64,000 nucleotides of DNA from QIAW01 sp035487295 (GCA_035487295.1 DATHMH010000034.1:62001-126000), one strand, 5' to 3'. Shown: positions 34,527-44,507, numbered from the stretch's first letter. Notes: a model not told the origin generated them from the letters alone. Numbers and translations are program-made.

Positions 34527-37500
34527 TTACTTACCGAGCTGCAGCTGCGCCTTTTGCAATGCTTGATCATCGGGGAAGATGCGACGCCCTTTACGCAAAA
34601 CAGATTGAGCCGCCCGGGAGTCCCCGAGCGCAATATCAACGCCCGCAAGCGACCTGAAAAGCGTGGCATCGGCATCGGGAAAGAAACGCACAATCCATTC
34701 GAAGGTTTCGCGCGCCTGCGCCAGCCGGCCGGTTCGGCGGTACAGCTCGCCGAGTGAGAGATGGCAGGAGTAGCTGTAGGGATCTTTCAAAGTGCCCTTG
34801 AGCAGCGCTGATTCAGCCTCTGTGTAATTAGCGGCTTTTGCCCACATCGCTCCCAGGCGGCAGTATTCGTACGCGGGTGGGTCGCCCATCACGGCCATCC
34901 GGCTCAATTGGGCCAGCAGGGCGGCGCGGTAGTTTTCCTGGTCTATGGCAAACTGCATTTTATCGTCGAGCGCCGGCAGGTAGCGAGGGTACCAGGCGAG
35001 GACTTTTTCTATGCGCGACTGGGCAGAGGCATCGTCTCCGCTGCGGTGTTCGGCAATGGCGAGCCAGTGCATCGCGTCCGGCGAGACTGGATCCAGCCTG
35101 AGGGCGGCTTCAAAGAACGACTTGGCCTCGGGCAGAGCGCCCTGCATGAGCGCAAACCGGCCTTGAGCAACGTCGCGCGCGACCGACTCGGGTTGAGCTT
35201 GCAGAGCTTTCAGAAAATATCTGGCGTTATCGGTGTCCCCGAGATCAAGCGCTGTAGCCGCGCCCGCCTCCAGAGCGGGCCGGATATCCGACGCCTGCAA
35301 ATTCGCCGGCAGCGGACCGGCGCGGAGCTGCGCAATCAGCGCTTGATTGGCGTCAGACAGGCCGTGCGCAAGCAGGCTGCGCGGAGCGTGGTATTCGAGC
35401 AGCGTGCGATCGTCCGTATTCAAAACGCTGCCCGCGCCCAGCTTTCGTACGGCTGCGGCGTCTAACAAATAATAGGCAGCGAGTCCCTGGGGTTGGTGGA
35501 TGTCAAGGGATACAAAGTCCTTATGCAGAGCCTGGTTTTGCCAGAGGGAACGCAGGCGGTCGAATTGGAAGGGAGCGGCTTCAGTCCGGCCCAGAAACAG
35601 AAGGTCGGTTTCAGCGGCGCGCCACAAGGTGACATCGGCGAAGTGCCGCGCGAAGCTGGCGGCAATCATGCGCAGGTCGTCCGGCGCAAGCGAGTAGGCC
35701 TGCACCCATTGCACAAACATGCCTCCTGGCGCGAGGCGCTCACGGGCAGCACTGTAATATTCATCCGTGAACAGGGTGGCGATTCCCGCGATCCAGGGAT
35801 TCGACGGCTCAGAAATAATCAGGTCGTATTTCTGCCGCGAAGTAAGCAGGAAGTTTCGCGCGTCATCGAAGATGATGTGAACGCGAGGGTCGTTCAACAC
35901 GCCGCGATTAAGGTCCTTAAGATACGGCGCTGCGCGGAGTACAGCCGGCTCGATCTCGACGCAATCAATCCGCTCGACGTCGGGATAACCGGCAACCGCC
36001 GAGACCGTCATTCCACCGCCAAAGCCGATGACCAGAACTCGCCGCGGCGACGGGTGGAACGCGGCTCCCAGGTGGCCCAACAGAAGTTGTGTTCGAGCAT
36101 CGCCCGAAGAGGCATCCACTTTGCCGTTGACCCGCAGGGACACGTTGGCGTCGGTGCGCACAACGGCAATCGAATCGTTGACGCCATCCGCCATAAAAAG
36201 CAGGTCGGTGGTCGCGGCAATCTCATCAAGGCTGAGATGGCCATAAGAGTTCCCATAGAGCACTGCCGATAATGACAACAGCGGCCGGTTATAGGAAAAA
36301 GAAGAGGCCCCGACGACAATGGCGGCTAGAAGACACAAAAAATCTGCTGCCAAAAGGAGGATGCGGCGCTGTGGTGAGCGCAGGTCAAGCGCCAGCGCCA
36401 GCAGCAGATTCACTCCAGCGGCGGCGGCAATCACGCGAAAGCTGCCCAGCCAGGGGACCAGCCAGAATCCAGTGATCATTGACCCAACGATGGCGCCTAG
36501 CGTGTTTGCCGCGTAAGCCCTTCCCACTCTTGCGGCCCCGGCTCCGGCCCCCGCGCTGCCGCCGAACAGAACAACCACCAGCGGAAAATTGAAGCCGAAA
36601 ACTATTGCGGCGGGAAGCACGGTCAAAGCGCTTGTGACAAACTGCGCCAGAAGCAGGCCGCTGAACGTCTGATGGGTCGCCCGCAGCAGAGATGGAATGA
36701 TGGTGGGAATCCAACGAAATAAAACCAATGAAAAAAGCGCTGCGATTCCTATTCCGATTTGTGTCCGCGAGAGCGTCGCAATCGAGACTCGTTCTGGGGT
36801 TCCAGAGAACCGCTGGAAAAGTGCGCTGCCCACGACGGCGCCGGTGAGAAACATCGCCAGCATGAGGGTGAAGGCGTAGGTTGAACTGCCAATCGTGATG
36901 GCCAGGAGCCGCGTCCAGGCAATCTCGTAGGCAAAGGCGGCGCAGCCCACAACGCCAAATAAAAAAAGCAGGAAGCGCGAATCGGCGTATTGTGGACTCG
37001 GCGCAGCCGAAGTCGCTGTTTTAGTTGTGCCCTTCGCAACTCGGGTAGGGGGATGCTCTTGCCCCATCCGAAGCGCGATCAGGCCAGCGAGAATGTTGAA
37101 GACGACGGCCACGGCAATGGTCACGCGCAAGCCGAGAACGGGAAGTAGAACAAATCCCGAGATCAATGTCCCGGCAACAGCCCCCAAAGTGTTGACCCAA
37201 TACAGTTGGCTGACACGGGTTCCCAGTTCGGCAGAATTTTGCATCACGCTGCGAACCAGAATGGGAAGCGTGCCTCCCATAAAAAACGTTGGAATAAACA
37301 AAACCACAGCCGCGCCGAAGAACCTGAGCGCGAGCAGAAATGGCTGCCAGTCTCCAACTGCGGGATACGCGGTTATGTAGAGCAAACGCACGCCGGTGAG
37401 GCCCGCGAGAGAAAGGGCGCCGGTCGCAGCGACGGCAAATTCGACGCGGGCGTAGAGGGCGATAGGTTCAGTTTGGCGTTCTACCAGCGCGCCAAAATAG

Positions 37501-37688
37501 GCGCTGCCGGCAGCGAGGCCAGCCATAAAGACAGCGAGCACGGTGGCAATGGCATAGACGGTGTGTCCGAAGATCAAGCCCAGGGCCTTGCCCCAGGTCA
37601 CCTGGTAAATCAGGCCTGCCGCCCCGGAGAGAAAGAAACAGGCCAAAATAGTAAGAAGTTGTTTGCGCGGGAGGAATTCTCTTCTCAT
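34527..37688 (-). CDS. Membrane protein with spermidine-synthase-like domain and TPR tail
   Basis: The 1,053-residue product belongs to the fused MFS/spermidine-synthase type. It starts with two blocks of membrane helices (ILACFFLSGAAGLIYQVTWGKALG; after residue 230 FLLFLFGVVGCAAFAYEIAWTRLL), then a SAM/aminopropyl-transferase-like Rossmann domain (VLVIGFGGGMTVSAVAGYPDVERIDCVEIEPAVL, SEPSNPWIAGIATLFTDEYY) and C-terminal TPR-like repeats (ALQAQPESVARDVAQGRFALMQGAL onwards). True spermidine synthases have a D-P-x-x-P-x-x-x motif; here SEPSNPW takes that place, so polyamine synthesis is not assured. It is probably a membrane-bound transferase acting near the envelope. Confidence 0.82.
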   Translation of the reverse strand: MRREFLPRKQLLTILACFFLSGAAGLIYQVTWGKALGLIFGHTVYAIATVLAVFMAGLAAGSAYFGALVERQTEPIALYARVEFAVAATGALSLAGLTGVRLLYITAYPAVGDWQPFLLALRFFGAAVVLFIPTFFMGGTLPILVRSVMQNSAELGTRVSQLYWVNTLGAVAGTLISGFVLLPVLGLRVTIAVAVVFNILAGLIALRMGQEHPPTRVAKGTTKTATSAAPSPQYADSRFLLFLFGVVGCAAFAYEIAWTRLLAITIGSSTYAFTLMLAMFLTGAVVGSALFQRFSGTPERVSIATLSRTQIGIGIAALFSLVLFRWIPTIIPSLLRATHQTFSGLLLAQFVTSALTVLPAAIVFGFNFPLVVVLFGGSAGAGAGAARVGRAYAANTLGAIVGSMITGFWLVPWLGSFRVIAAAAGVNLLLALALDLRSPQRRILLLAADFLCLLAAIVVGASSFSYNRPLLSLSAVLYGNSYGHLSLDEIAATTDLLFMADGVNDSIAVVRTDANVSLRVNGKVDASSGDARTQLLLGHLGAAFHPSPRRVLVIGFGGGMTVSAVAGYPDVERIDCVEIEPAVLRAAPYLKDLNRGVLNDPRVHIIFDDARNFLLTSRQKYDLIISEPSNPWIAGIATLFTDEYYSAARERLAPGGMFVQWVQAYSLAPDDLRMIAASFARHFADVTLWRAAETDLLFLGRTEAAPFQFDRLRSLWQNQALHKDFVSLDIHQPQGLAAYYLLDAAAVRKLGAGSVLNTDDRTLLEYHAPRSLLAHGLSDANQALIAQLRAGPLPANLQASDIRPALEAGAATALDLGDTDNARYFLKALQAQPESVARDVAQGRFALMQGALPEAKSFFEAALRLDPVSPDAMHWLAIAEHRSGDDASAQSRIEKVLAWYPRYLPALDDKMQFAIDQENYRAALLAQLSRMAVMGDPPAYEYCRLGAMWAKAANYTEAESALLKGTLKDPYSYSCHLSLGELYRRTGRLAQARETFEWIVRFFPDADATLFRSLAGVDIALGDSRAAQSVLRKGRRIFPDDQALQKAQLQLGK

Positions 37689-37809
37689 GGGCGAAGAATA
37701 GGCTTTCTAATATTGTCCAGCCGCGGCGGGTTTTTGCAACGACGATAGACTTAAAACTATTTGACTCGCAAATATTTTATAGATGTTCCCGGTCAGGCTC
37801 GTGTGGAAC

Positions 37810-39330
37810 TCATTTCACCTCAAACTTACTCTCATAGGTAGTGCTGCCGCTTCCATTGTTGTCGGCAATTTCATATTGCAAAGTGTAGGTTCCCGGCTTT
37901 GAGTCTGCCGGCAGGTCAAGGTATCCCGTCACGAGCAGGAAGAAATTCGCCGGATGATACACATAGCTGTCGTTGAGGCTCTCCCAATCCGGCTTGCTGA
38001 GTAAAACATTGCCATCCGGGCCCAGCAGTTTATAGGCGATGTGCAGATTGAGATGATCTTCGCGGAATTGCATGCCCAGCAAACGAAAGCTGTAATAGAC
38101 GCTTTCCCCGGCGTGATACTCGGCCGGCGAGATGGGCTCGCCTTCCTTGCTACGGGCAAAATGGAAGTCGCGGGCATCGAGCTTCATTGCGGCCAGCACC
38201 GGCGAGGGATTTTCCACGGTAAACGCCGGAGCAAAGTCTCCCGCTGAATTGGCCACGTTGTCCTGGGCGTGGATATTGAGCTTGTAGATGCCGGCAGGCG
38301 CAAAGGGCGGCAGATGAATGCGGTATGTCACCTGGATGGGCGTGCCCGCGCCCTTCGATTCTCCGCTCACCGTGTTCTCCCAGGGCCGGTCGAGCGCCAG
38401 TCCATTGGGGTCAGTGCTGGTAACGCGGATGGCGACTGCGATGTTGCCCTGCGGATTGCTGCCGTAACCCGTCAATTCATATCTGGCATAGACGTCGTCC
38501 CCTGCCTGGTAGACCGACGTTGATCGCGGTGCGATGCTGTTGCCTTCGGTGAAGGTGAAGTTCTGCATTTTCAGGTTGCCGCTTTGTGTGGGGGGCAGAG
38601 TGGCGGAGCCGCTCTGCGCTCCGTGCGCTCCTGAATCAATGTTGCCTCCGGTGCCGGTCACGATATGCAGGCTGATCGGGTGCATGTTGCGGTATAGCCG
38701 GTAAAACTGCCAGCCCATCGCGCCCAGCGTCGCCAGATAAAAAACTGCTCCCACCAGCGTGAAGAAAAAACTGTCTCGCAAAATCACCACGGTGCCTGCC
38801 ATGCGGTCGCCGATGCGCTGCCGTTTCATGGAAAGCACGGCGAAGAGCCAGCCCAGCAGATAGAAAGCAGGCAAGACATCAAGCAAGCGCGCCAGCGTGC
38901 GGATAAACGCCGCCCGGAAGCCAGGGCCCTCGCCCGTGACCCGGCGCACCTGGATGCCAAGAAACGCCTTCCCTAATGTAGCGCCGAAGATGGCCTCCAT
39001 GATCCAGAAATAAAGTATGCCCAGAAGCGCGGTGCCCACCGTCGTAGCCAGCAAGGGCGCGCCGGTTAAATGCAAGCTGGCGGCATCAGCGCCCTTCCAG
39101 CGATTGGCCGCCCAGATCAGGATTAGCGAACCTAATGCGGTCAGCGCGATCATGTCCAAGATCAGCGCTCCGAAGCGGCGCCACAGGCTGGCCAGCCCAT
39201 AACCGGCCACCAGCACCGGCCCGTCGGCATGAGTCTCATCTGCGGCAATGGTGTGTTCTAATTCCGCACCGCAACATGTGCATGTGGATGAGTTAGCAGA
39301 ATTCTGGATGCCGCATTTAGGACACTCCAC
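37810..39330 (-). CDS. Zinc-ribbon plus RDD membrane protein with C-terminal Ig-like region
   Basis: The 506-residue product begins with a zinc ribbon MECPKCGIQNSANSSTCTCCG (two CxxC pairs), then an RDD domain of three helices (LWRRFGALILDMIALTALGS with the Arg-Asp pattern, ILYFWIMEAIFGATLGKAFLGIQVRR, IGDRMAGTVVI). A fourth helix near FFTLVGAVFYLATLGAMG leads to two beta-rich domains outside the membrane (about 250-506). RDD proteins are often channels or Na+/H+-linked carriers; for this one nothing specific is known. A GTG start with GGAGG upstream is used. It stands alone, divergent from the PBP gene. Confidence 0.8.
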   Translation of the reverse strand: MECPKCGIQNSANSSTCTCCGAELEHTIAADETHADGPVLVAGYGLASLWRRFGALILDMIALTALGSLILIWAANRWKGADAASLHLTGAPLLATTVGTALLGILYFWIMEAIFGATLGKAFLGIQVRRVTGEGPGFRAAFIRTLARLLDVLPAFYLLGWLFAVLSMKRQRIGDRMAGTVVILRDSFFFTLVGAVFYLATLGAMGWQFYRLYRNMHPISLHIVTGTGGNIDSGAHGAQSGSATLPPTQSGNLKMQNFTFTEGNSIAPRSTSVYQAGDDVYARYELTGYGSNPQGNIAVAIRVTSTDPNGLALDRPWENTVSGESKGAGTPIQVTYRIHLPPFAPAGIYKLNIHAQDNVANSAGDFAPAFTVENPSPVLAAMKLDARDFHFARSKEGEPISPAEYHAGESVYYSFRLLGMQFREDHLNLHIAYKLLGPDGNVLLSKPDWESLNDSYVYHPANFFLLVTGYLDLPADSKPGTYTLQYEIADNNGSGSTTYESKFEVK

Positions 39331-39496
39331 AGTTTTCCTCCCGGAACCAGATTCGTCACTAAGGCCAGATTCGGCATTCTATCGCAAACATTAGCCATAG
39401 CGCAGTGTCGCCGGCGTTCTGCCGGCTGTCGTGGTTGCGGAAATTAACCAAGCCACGTCTCTACTGCAAGGGTGTCAACAGAGTCATCAGGGCTTT

Positions 39497-39530
39497 AACT
39501 GAGAACCGAGAACTAAGAACCGAGAGCTGT
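39497..39530. repeat. Heptamer tandem repeat before the PBP gene
   Basis: Units GAACCGA, GAACTAA, GAACCGA, GAGCTG end four bases before the PBP start codon. Confidence 0.75.
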
Positions 39531-39534
39531 TTTC

Positions 39535-41823
39535 ATGGTATTCTGGGCCTATCCGCGGCCACGAATCCAGCAGCAAATGAAATATCTCTATTCAGAACTT
39601 CCCGCCGTGCAAGTTGCGGGAACGAGGCTGGTGGGACGGGTGGTCTTCGGGCTCCTGGTGCTCGCCGCCGCGTTGGTAGGCGCCTTCGCGGGTCTGTTGA
39701 TTGTCTACTCGACCGATCTTCCCCAGGTCAGCGAACTCGAACACTTTCGCCCCAGCTCCATTACCGAGCTCTACGACGATCAGGGACGCGAGATCGGCTC
39801 TTTTGCCATCCAGCGCCGTGTGATCGTCAATTATGACGACCTTCCCAAGGTGCTGCGCGATGCGGTGATTTCCATCGAAGATAAAGATTTCGAACGCCAT
39901 TGGGGCATTAACTTATGGCGCCTGCTGGGGGCGTTTTACCGCGACCTCTCGCCGCATCGCAATATGCAGGGCGCTTCCACGCTGACCATGCAGCTTTCGC
40001 GCAACCTGTTTCTTTCGCAGGAGCGCACCCTGTCGCGCAAGGTGCAGGAAACCATGCTGGCCATCCAGATCGAGCGGCGCTTTACCAAGCAGCAGATCTT
40101 CACCATGTATTGCAACCAGATTTACCTGGGACACGGCGTCTACGGCTTCGAAGCCGGCGCCGAGTACTACTTCAACAAGCATGCAAAAGATTTGACGCTG
40201 GAAGAAGCCGCCCTGCTCGCCGGATTGCTTAAGAGCGGCGTCGAGTACTCGCCCATCCTGCATCCTGATCGCGCGCTGGCGCGGCGCAACCTGGTCATCA
40301 ACAACATGCTGGAAGACGGCAAGATCACCGCCGAAGAGGCCAGCCGCGCCAAAGCAGCGCCCATCAAGTTGAATGTCAACGTTCCTCCCAGCAATCTTGC
40401 TCCGTGGTTCGCGGAAGACGTGCGCCGTTATCTGGAGAAAAAATACGGCAGCGACCAGGTGCACCAGGATGGTCTGCGGGTTTACACCTCGCTCGACATG
40501 GACCTGCAGAAAACCGCGACCCAGGCCGTTCTCGATGGCACAGCCGCCTACGAGCGCCGCCATGGCTGGAAGGGGAAGCTGCAAAACGTCTTTACCATGG
40601 GCCAGAAGATGGACTACCAGCATCCGGATTGGAATAACCCCATCGAAGCGGGCACTTACGAGCATGCGCTTATTACATCGGTGAGTTCGTCTTCGGCAAC
40701 CGTAAGGTTCGGCCGCTACAGCGCCACTCTGGGGCCAAGCGATGTCTCCTGGACCGGCAAGCGCTCGCCCCAGCAGCTCTTCAAAGTCGGCGATATTGTC
40801 TACGTGAAAGTCATGTCCTTGGGACCTGACAGCAAGGCCAGTGTACGTTTCGAGCAGGATTCCGGCGCGCAGGGCGCGCTGCTTGCCATTGATAACGCCA
40901 CCGGAGACATTAAAGCCATGGTCGGCGGGCGAGACTACGAGGAATCCAAGTTCAACCGCTCGACCCAGGCCTTGCGCCAGGTGGGTTCGTCATTCAAACC
41001 CTACGTCTACACCGCCGCCGTGGATACCGCTGGCGCAACTCCTGACGATATGATTCTGGATGCGCCCACTTCTTTTATTACCTCGTCAGGCGTGTACACG
41101 CCGCACAATTACGATGGAAAGTTCGAGGGCAACATCACCCTGCGCCATGCGCTGGCCGAGTCGCGCAATATTCCTGCGCTAAAGCTGGCGGAACGCGTAA
41201 GCATGAAAACTGTCATTGAATACGCGCGCAAGTTCGGCGTCAGCTCCCCGTTGCCGCCTTATTTGCCGGTCGCGCTCGGGGCCGCCGAGGTGACGCTGTA
41301 CGAGCAGACGGCGGCATTCTCTACTTTTCCCAACGATGGCGTGCGCGTTACCCCGCGTTATATCCGAAAAGTCACGGACTACGACGGGCGCGTGCTGGAA
41401 GAAAATTATCCTGAAGTCAAAGACGTGGTCGGGGCCAACACCGCGCGCATCATGACCACGATGATGCGCGAGGTTGTGCTGCATGGCACCGCGGCCAAGG
41501 CGGCGGCGCTCAAACATCCGCTGGCGGGCAAGACCGGAACGACGAATGATTTCACCGATGCCTGGTTCATCGGCTTTTCTCCCTCCATCACCTGCGGAGT
41601 CTGGATCGGTTATGACGAAAAGAAAACCCTCGGGCCGAAAGAAACCGGCGCGCAGGCTGCGCTGCCCATCTGGATGGATTTTATGAAAGTTGCCATCGCC
41701 GGCCATGATGACGAAGACTTCACCGGGCCAACGCTGGCGCCTCGTCCGGCAACCGCGGTGGCGGCGAAAGAGGATACCCCCGACATCAAGTCCGGAGAAG
41801 ACGTGGAAGAAACGGCACACTGA
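39535..41823 (+). CDS. Class A penicillin-binding protein (PBP1A type)
   Basis: This 762-residue bifunctional enzyme polymerises and crosslinks peptidoglycan at the outer face of the inner membrane. After one membrane helix (LVLAAALVGAFAGLLIVYS) comes a GT51 domain with catalytic EDKDF (E115), GASTLTMQLSRNLFLS and KVQETMLAIQIERRFTK. The transpeptidase domain has SSFK (S485), SRN (543-545) and KTG (666-668). Length fits PBP1A. The ATG at 39535 follows a heptamer repeat; a second start at 39577 is possible. The PASTA-domain gene starts 6 bp downstream, so the two are one operon. Confidence 0.92.
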   Translation: MVFWAYPRPRIQQQMKYLYSELPAVQVAGTRLVGRVVFGLLVLAAALVGAFAGLLIVYSTDLPQVSELEHFRPSSITELYDDQGREIGSFAIQRRVIVNYDDLPKVLRDAVISIEDKDFERHWGINLWRLLGAFYRDLSPHRNMQGASTLTMQLSRNLFLSQERTLSRKVQETMLAIQIERRFTKQQIFTMYCNQIYLGHGVYGFEAGAEYYFNKHAKDLTLEEAALLAGLLKSGVEYSPILHPDRALARRNLVINNMLEDGKITAEEASRAKAAPIKLNVNVPPSNLAPWFAEDVRRYLEKKYGSDQVHQDGLRVYTSLDMDLQKTATQAVLDGTAAYERRHGWKGKLQNVFTMGQKMDYQHPDWNNPIEAGTYEHALITSVSSSSATVRFGRYSATLGPSDVSWTGKRSPQQLFKVGDIVYVKVMSLGPDSKASVRFEQDSGAQGALLAIDNATGDIKAMVGGRDYEESKFNRSTQALRQVGSSFKPYVYTAAVDTAGATPDDMILDAPTSFITSSGVYTPHNYDGKFEGNITLRHALAESRNIPALKLAERVSMKTVIEYARKFGVSSPLPPYLPVALGAAEVTLYEQTAAFSTFPNDGVRVTPRYIRKVTDYDGRVLEENYPEVKDVVGANTARIMTTMMREVVLHGTAAKAAALKHPLAGKTGTTNDFTDAWFIGFSPSITCGVWIGYDEKKTLGPKETGAQAALPIWMDFMKVAIAGHDDEDFTGPTLAPRPATAVAAKEDTPDIKSGEDVEETAH

Positions 41824-41829
41824 AATTTT

Positions 41830-42672
41830 GTGCATGAAAAAACACGAATCGAACTGAAATTGGCTTCGCCTAAACAACCCGAACTAGTTGCTGATGCTCG
41901 AGCCTACGGCCCACCAACCGTAAAGCTCCTGGGATTCTCCGCGCGGCGCATCTTTCGCCTGGCAATGCTGGGACTGGTGCTCGTTTTGGTGGCGTTTCTC
42001 TCGGCGCTGACCGCCATGCGCTTTGCCATCCACGGGCGCGAGGTGCAGGTGCCGCAACTCACGGGCAAGACCACCGCTGAGGCTGAATCATTGTTAGGTA
42101 ATCTGGGATTGACCCTGGAAGTCGAAAACCGTTTTTACAGCGCTACGGTGCGCGAAGGCGGCATTGTTTCCCAGATACCGGAAGCCGATACCAAAGTCCG
42201 CCGCGGATGGCGGCTTCGCGTGGCTCTGAGCCTGGGCCCCCAGCGTGTTTCCGTTCCTAATGTTTTGGGCGAGAGCGGCCGCGCGGCAGAGATCAACGTG
42301 CAGCGCCGCGGGTTGGAGCTGGGCAGGGTAGCCATCGCCCACATACCGCAGTTCCCCGCCGATCAGGTCATCGCCCAGAGCCCACCGCCCAATTCCACCG
42401 GCATCACCACGCCCAAGGTGAACCTGCTGGTGACTGCACCCCCGGAGGCGCAAGCTTTCATCATGCCCGACTTTACCGGCCACTCCGCCATGGACGCCCG
42501 CCACACCATCGAAGCCGCTGGCCTGCGCGCCATTCGTAGCGGCGACAGCGCATCTTCGAATCTGGACCCGAATTCGCCCGCTGCATGGGCCGGCTACGTC
42601 GCCCACCAGACCCCCGCCTCTGGAGAAAGAGTTACGCCGGGGACAACCGTCATCCTCGAAATTGCGCGTTAA
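41830..42672 (+). CDS. Membrane-anchored PASTA-domain protein
   Basis: The 280-residue product has one membrane helix (LGLVLVLVAFLSALTAM, about 50-66) and three extracytoplasmic PASTA domains (VPQLTGKTTAEAESLLGNLGL; VPNVLGESGRAAEINVQRRGL; MPDFTGHSAMDARHTIEAAGL). PASTA domains bind peptidoglycan stem peptides and usually belong to Ser/Thr kinases or class B PBPs. Here no kinase domain precedes them; only about 48 cytoplasmic residues do. It begins at a GTG 6 bp after the PBP stop and is probably co-translated with it, so it may direct or regulate that enzyme (inference). Confidence 0.85.
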   Translation: MHEKTRIELKLASPKQPELVADARAYGPPTVKLLGFSARRIFRLAMLGLVLVLVAFLSALTAMRFAIHGREVQVPQLTGKTTAEAESLLGNLGLTLEVENRFYSATVREGGIVSQIPEADTKVRRGWRLRVALSLGPQRVSVPNVLGESGRAAEINVQRRGLELGRVAIAHIPQFPADQVIAQSPPPNSTGITTPKVNLLVTAPPEAQAFIMPDFTGHSAMDARHTIEAAGLRAIRSGDSASSNLDPNSPAAWAGYVAHQTPASGERVTPGTTVILEIAR

Positions 42673-42682
42673 AAGTTTTTTA

Positions 42683-42718
42683 CCACGGAGTTTTTTCACG
42701 ACGGAGGCACGGAGAAAA
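42683..42718. repeat. Dispersed ACCACGGAG...GGAGGCACGGAG element
   Basis: Related to the CCACAGAGACACAGAG family (see 5358-5421 and 24505-24570). Only one arm is visible here, 11 bp after the PASTA gene. Confidence 0.45.
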
Positions 42719-42750
42719 GCCAAGGACAACAAAGGTCTCTGAAAGAAGCC

Positions 42751-42779
42751 CTTAGCTATTAGCTCTTAGCCTTTAGCTT
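42751..42779. repeat. Heptamer tandem repeat (TTAGCTA type)
   Basis: Units TTAGCTA, TTAGCTC, TTAGCCT, TTAGCTT, all 7 bp, between the PASTA gene and the convergent fmt gene. Confidence 0.75.
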
Positions 42780-42885
42780 CCAACCTATACCGGCCCTGAA
42801 AATCATAGTAGTAGGCAAGAATTCAAGACATACAACTGTTTTTTTAAATCGCACTTCGTAAATCGAACTTCTGACTTTCCGGAGC

Positions 42886-42906
42886 CGGAAACTAGAAACT
42901 CGAAGT
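42886..42906. repeat. Heptamer tandem repeat containing the fmt stop codon
   Basis: On the minus strand the units read GAACTTC, GAGTTTC, TAGTTTC. The third unit supplies the TAG that ends fmt; the preceding units encode its last residues TSSF. Confidence 0.7.
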
Positions 42907-43833
42907 TCCAAGCTTTTCCCCCTCCTCCGGCCGATATCCATTAATAAACTCCCGCACACTCATTCGCTTCTTTCCCTCCGGTTGAACTTCATAAACTTCT
43001 AATACTGTTCCACCGCCGCAACCAACCAATAAATGATCGGGTAGGGTCCGAAGTTCGCCAACCGGAATTGAATATCCGGAACCAACTTTGGCCTGCGTTA
43101 TTTGGAGCTGCTTGCCGCGAAGCGATGTAAAGGCCCCCGGCCAGGGCTGGAATCCGCGCAGGCGGTTCACCAGGACCTCCGCCGGGCGCGAAAAATCCAT
43201 GCGCCCATCTTCTTTATTCAGGATCGGCGCCAGCGTGGCGCGGGAGTTATCCTGCGGCCTGCTGTGGATCGAGCCGCTTTCCAATCCGCGCAAGGTTTCC
43301 ACCATCAGCTCAGCGCCCGTCTCTGCCAGCCGGGGAGCCAGCGTGATCGCGGTATCGCTTTCCAAAATGGGAAGCTCGCGCTGCAGCAGGATGTCTCCAG
43401 TATCGAGCCCTTCGTCAATGCGCATGGTGGTTGCGCCGGTGATTTTCTCGCCACTCGCGATGGCCCACTGGATAGGCGCTGCTCCCCGATATTTGGGCAG
43501 CAACGAGGCGTGTAGATTCAGATTGCCCAGCGGCGGCAGATCGAGCATCCACTTGGGAATAATACGGCCATAGGCGACCACAATGATGACCTGCGGCCTG
43601 AGCGCCTGAAGTTGTGCCTGAAATTCCGGGTTGTTCTTGATTTTTTCCGGCTGCGTGACCGGCAGACCTAACTCGAGTGCGCGCTGTTTAACTACCGGAA
43701 CCGATATCTGCTGGCCGCGCCCGCTGGGCCGGTCGGGCTGGCAAACTACCAAAGCAACTTCATGCCCTGCGGCAACCAGAGCGTTCAGGGTGGGAACGGC
43801 GAATTGCGGGGTGCCGCAGAAAGCCAGTCTCAT
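42892..43833 (-). CDS. fmt: Methionyl-tRNA formyltransferase
   Basis: Fmt formylates initiator Met-tRNA with 10-formyl-THF in the cytosol. The 313-residue product has the N-terminal strand MRLAFCGTPQFAVPTLNAL, the catalytic NLHASLLPKYRGAAPIQWAI and DEGLDTGDIL, and the C-terminal OB-like domain. Its last four residues and stop codon are encoded by a heptamer repeat. The usual partner def lies 1.3 kb upstream on the same strand, but two opposite-strand coiled-coil genes sit between them, so the ancestral def-fmt operon appears to have been split. Confidence 0.93.
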   Translation of the reverse strand: MRLAFCGTPQFAVPTLNALVAAGHEVALVVCQPDRPSGRGQQISVPVVKQRALELGLPVTQPEKIKNNPEFQAQLQALRPQVIIVVAYGRIIPKWMLDLPPLGNLNLHASLLPKYRGAAPIQWAIASGEKITGATTMRIDEGLDTGDILLQRELPILESDTAITLAPRLAETGAELMVETLRGLESGSIHSRPQDNSRATLAPILNKEDGRMDFSRPAEVLVNRLRGFQPWPGAFTSLRGKQLQITQAKVGSGYSIPVGELRTLPDHLLVGCGGGTVLEVYEVQPEGKKRMSVREFINGYRPEEGEKLGTSSF

Positions 43834-43925
43834 GAAGTAATTTTCTCATTGACACAAAGGTTTACAGAAATATACGGAAATTTACAGAATTGGAATGGCC
43901 CAAAAGCTACAATTGTGCCAGGATC

Positions 43926-44507
43926 ATGAGAACCAGACACCTTGCCGGAGTTGGCGCAGCGGCGTTGATGCTTTGCTATGGGATTCTTTCCCATGCCCAG
44001 TCGCTGGGCGAAGTGGCGCGCCAGCAGCGACAGGCTAACACGAAAAATAGCCATCGTGCCTCTCATGTGGTCACCAACGAAGATATTACTTCCAAGGCTG
44101 AATCTGGGGACGTGGCTGTAGCCTCGTCAGCAAAAGAGGATTCCACCCCCGACACCGCCAAGGGGAAAGATACAAAAGCTGCTTCGGCTTCAGCCCTTCA
44201 GACAAAGATCAAAGCGCAGAAACAAAAGATTGCAGCTTTGAAAGCTCACCTGGAAGAGCTGCAGCGGCAATTGGAGGATTGGAACAAGGCAGCGTGGGAA
44301 AATTCGACCATATCATATGTAAGCCCGTGCGCCTTTCAGGCATATGACAAATCCGCTCAAGAGTGGTGCGATACTCCAAAGCGGCTCCGCGCGGAAAGCG
44401 AAAAGACCCAGACAGAACTTGAAGCCGAGCAAAAGGACCTGGAACAAACCCAAGAAGAAGTCAGGCGAATGGGCTACGGCAATGCCTTCTACGACCCCGA
44501 GTCCTGA
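43926..44507 (+). CDS. Secreted coiled-coil protein (first paralogue)
   Basis: The 193-residue product has a signal peptide (MRTRHLAGVGAAALMLCYGI to SHAQ), a Lys-Ala-Ser-rich region, and two coiled-coil stretches (ALQTKIKAQKQKIAALKAHLE; LRAESEKTQTELEAEQKDLE). Two cysteines (SPCAF, EWCDT) could form a disulfide. It ends with the motif EEVRRMGYGNAFYDPES, repeated in its neighbour. Function unknown; location is probably periplasmic. The second paralogue starts 2 bp (ATG 44509) or 48 bp (TTG 44555) later. Confidence 0.75.
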   Translation: MRTRHLAGVGAAALMLCYGILSHAQSLGEVARQQRQANTKNSHRASHVVTNEDITSKAESGDVAVASSAKEDSTPDTAKGKDTKAASASALQTKIKAQKQKIAALKAHLEELQRQLEDWNKAAWENSTISYVSPCAFQAYDKSAQEWCDTPKRLRAESEKTQTELEAEQKDLEQTQEEVRRMGYGNAFYDPES

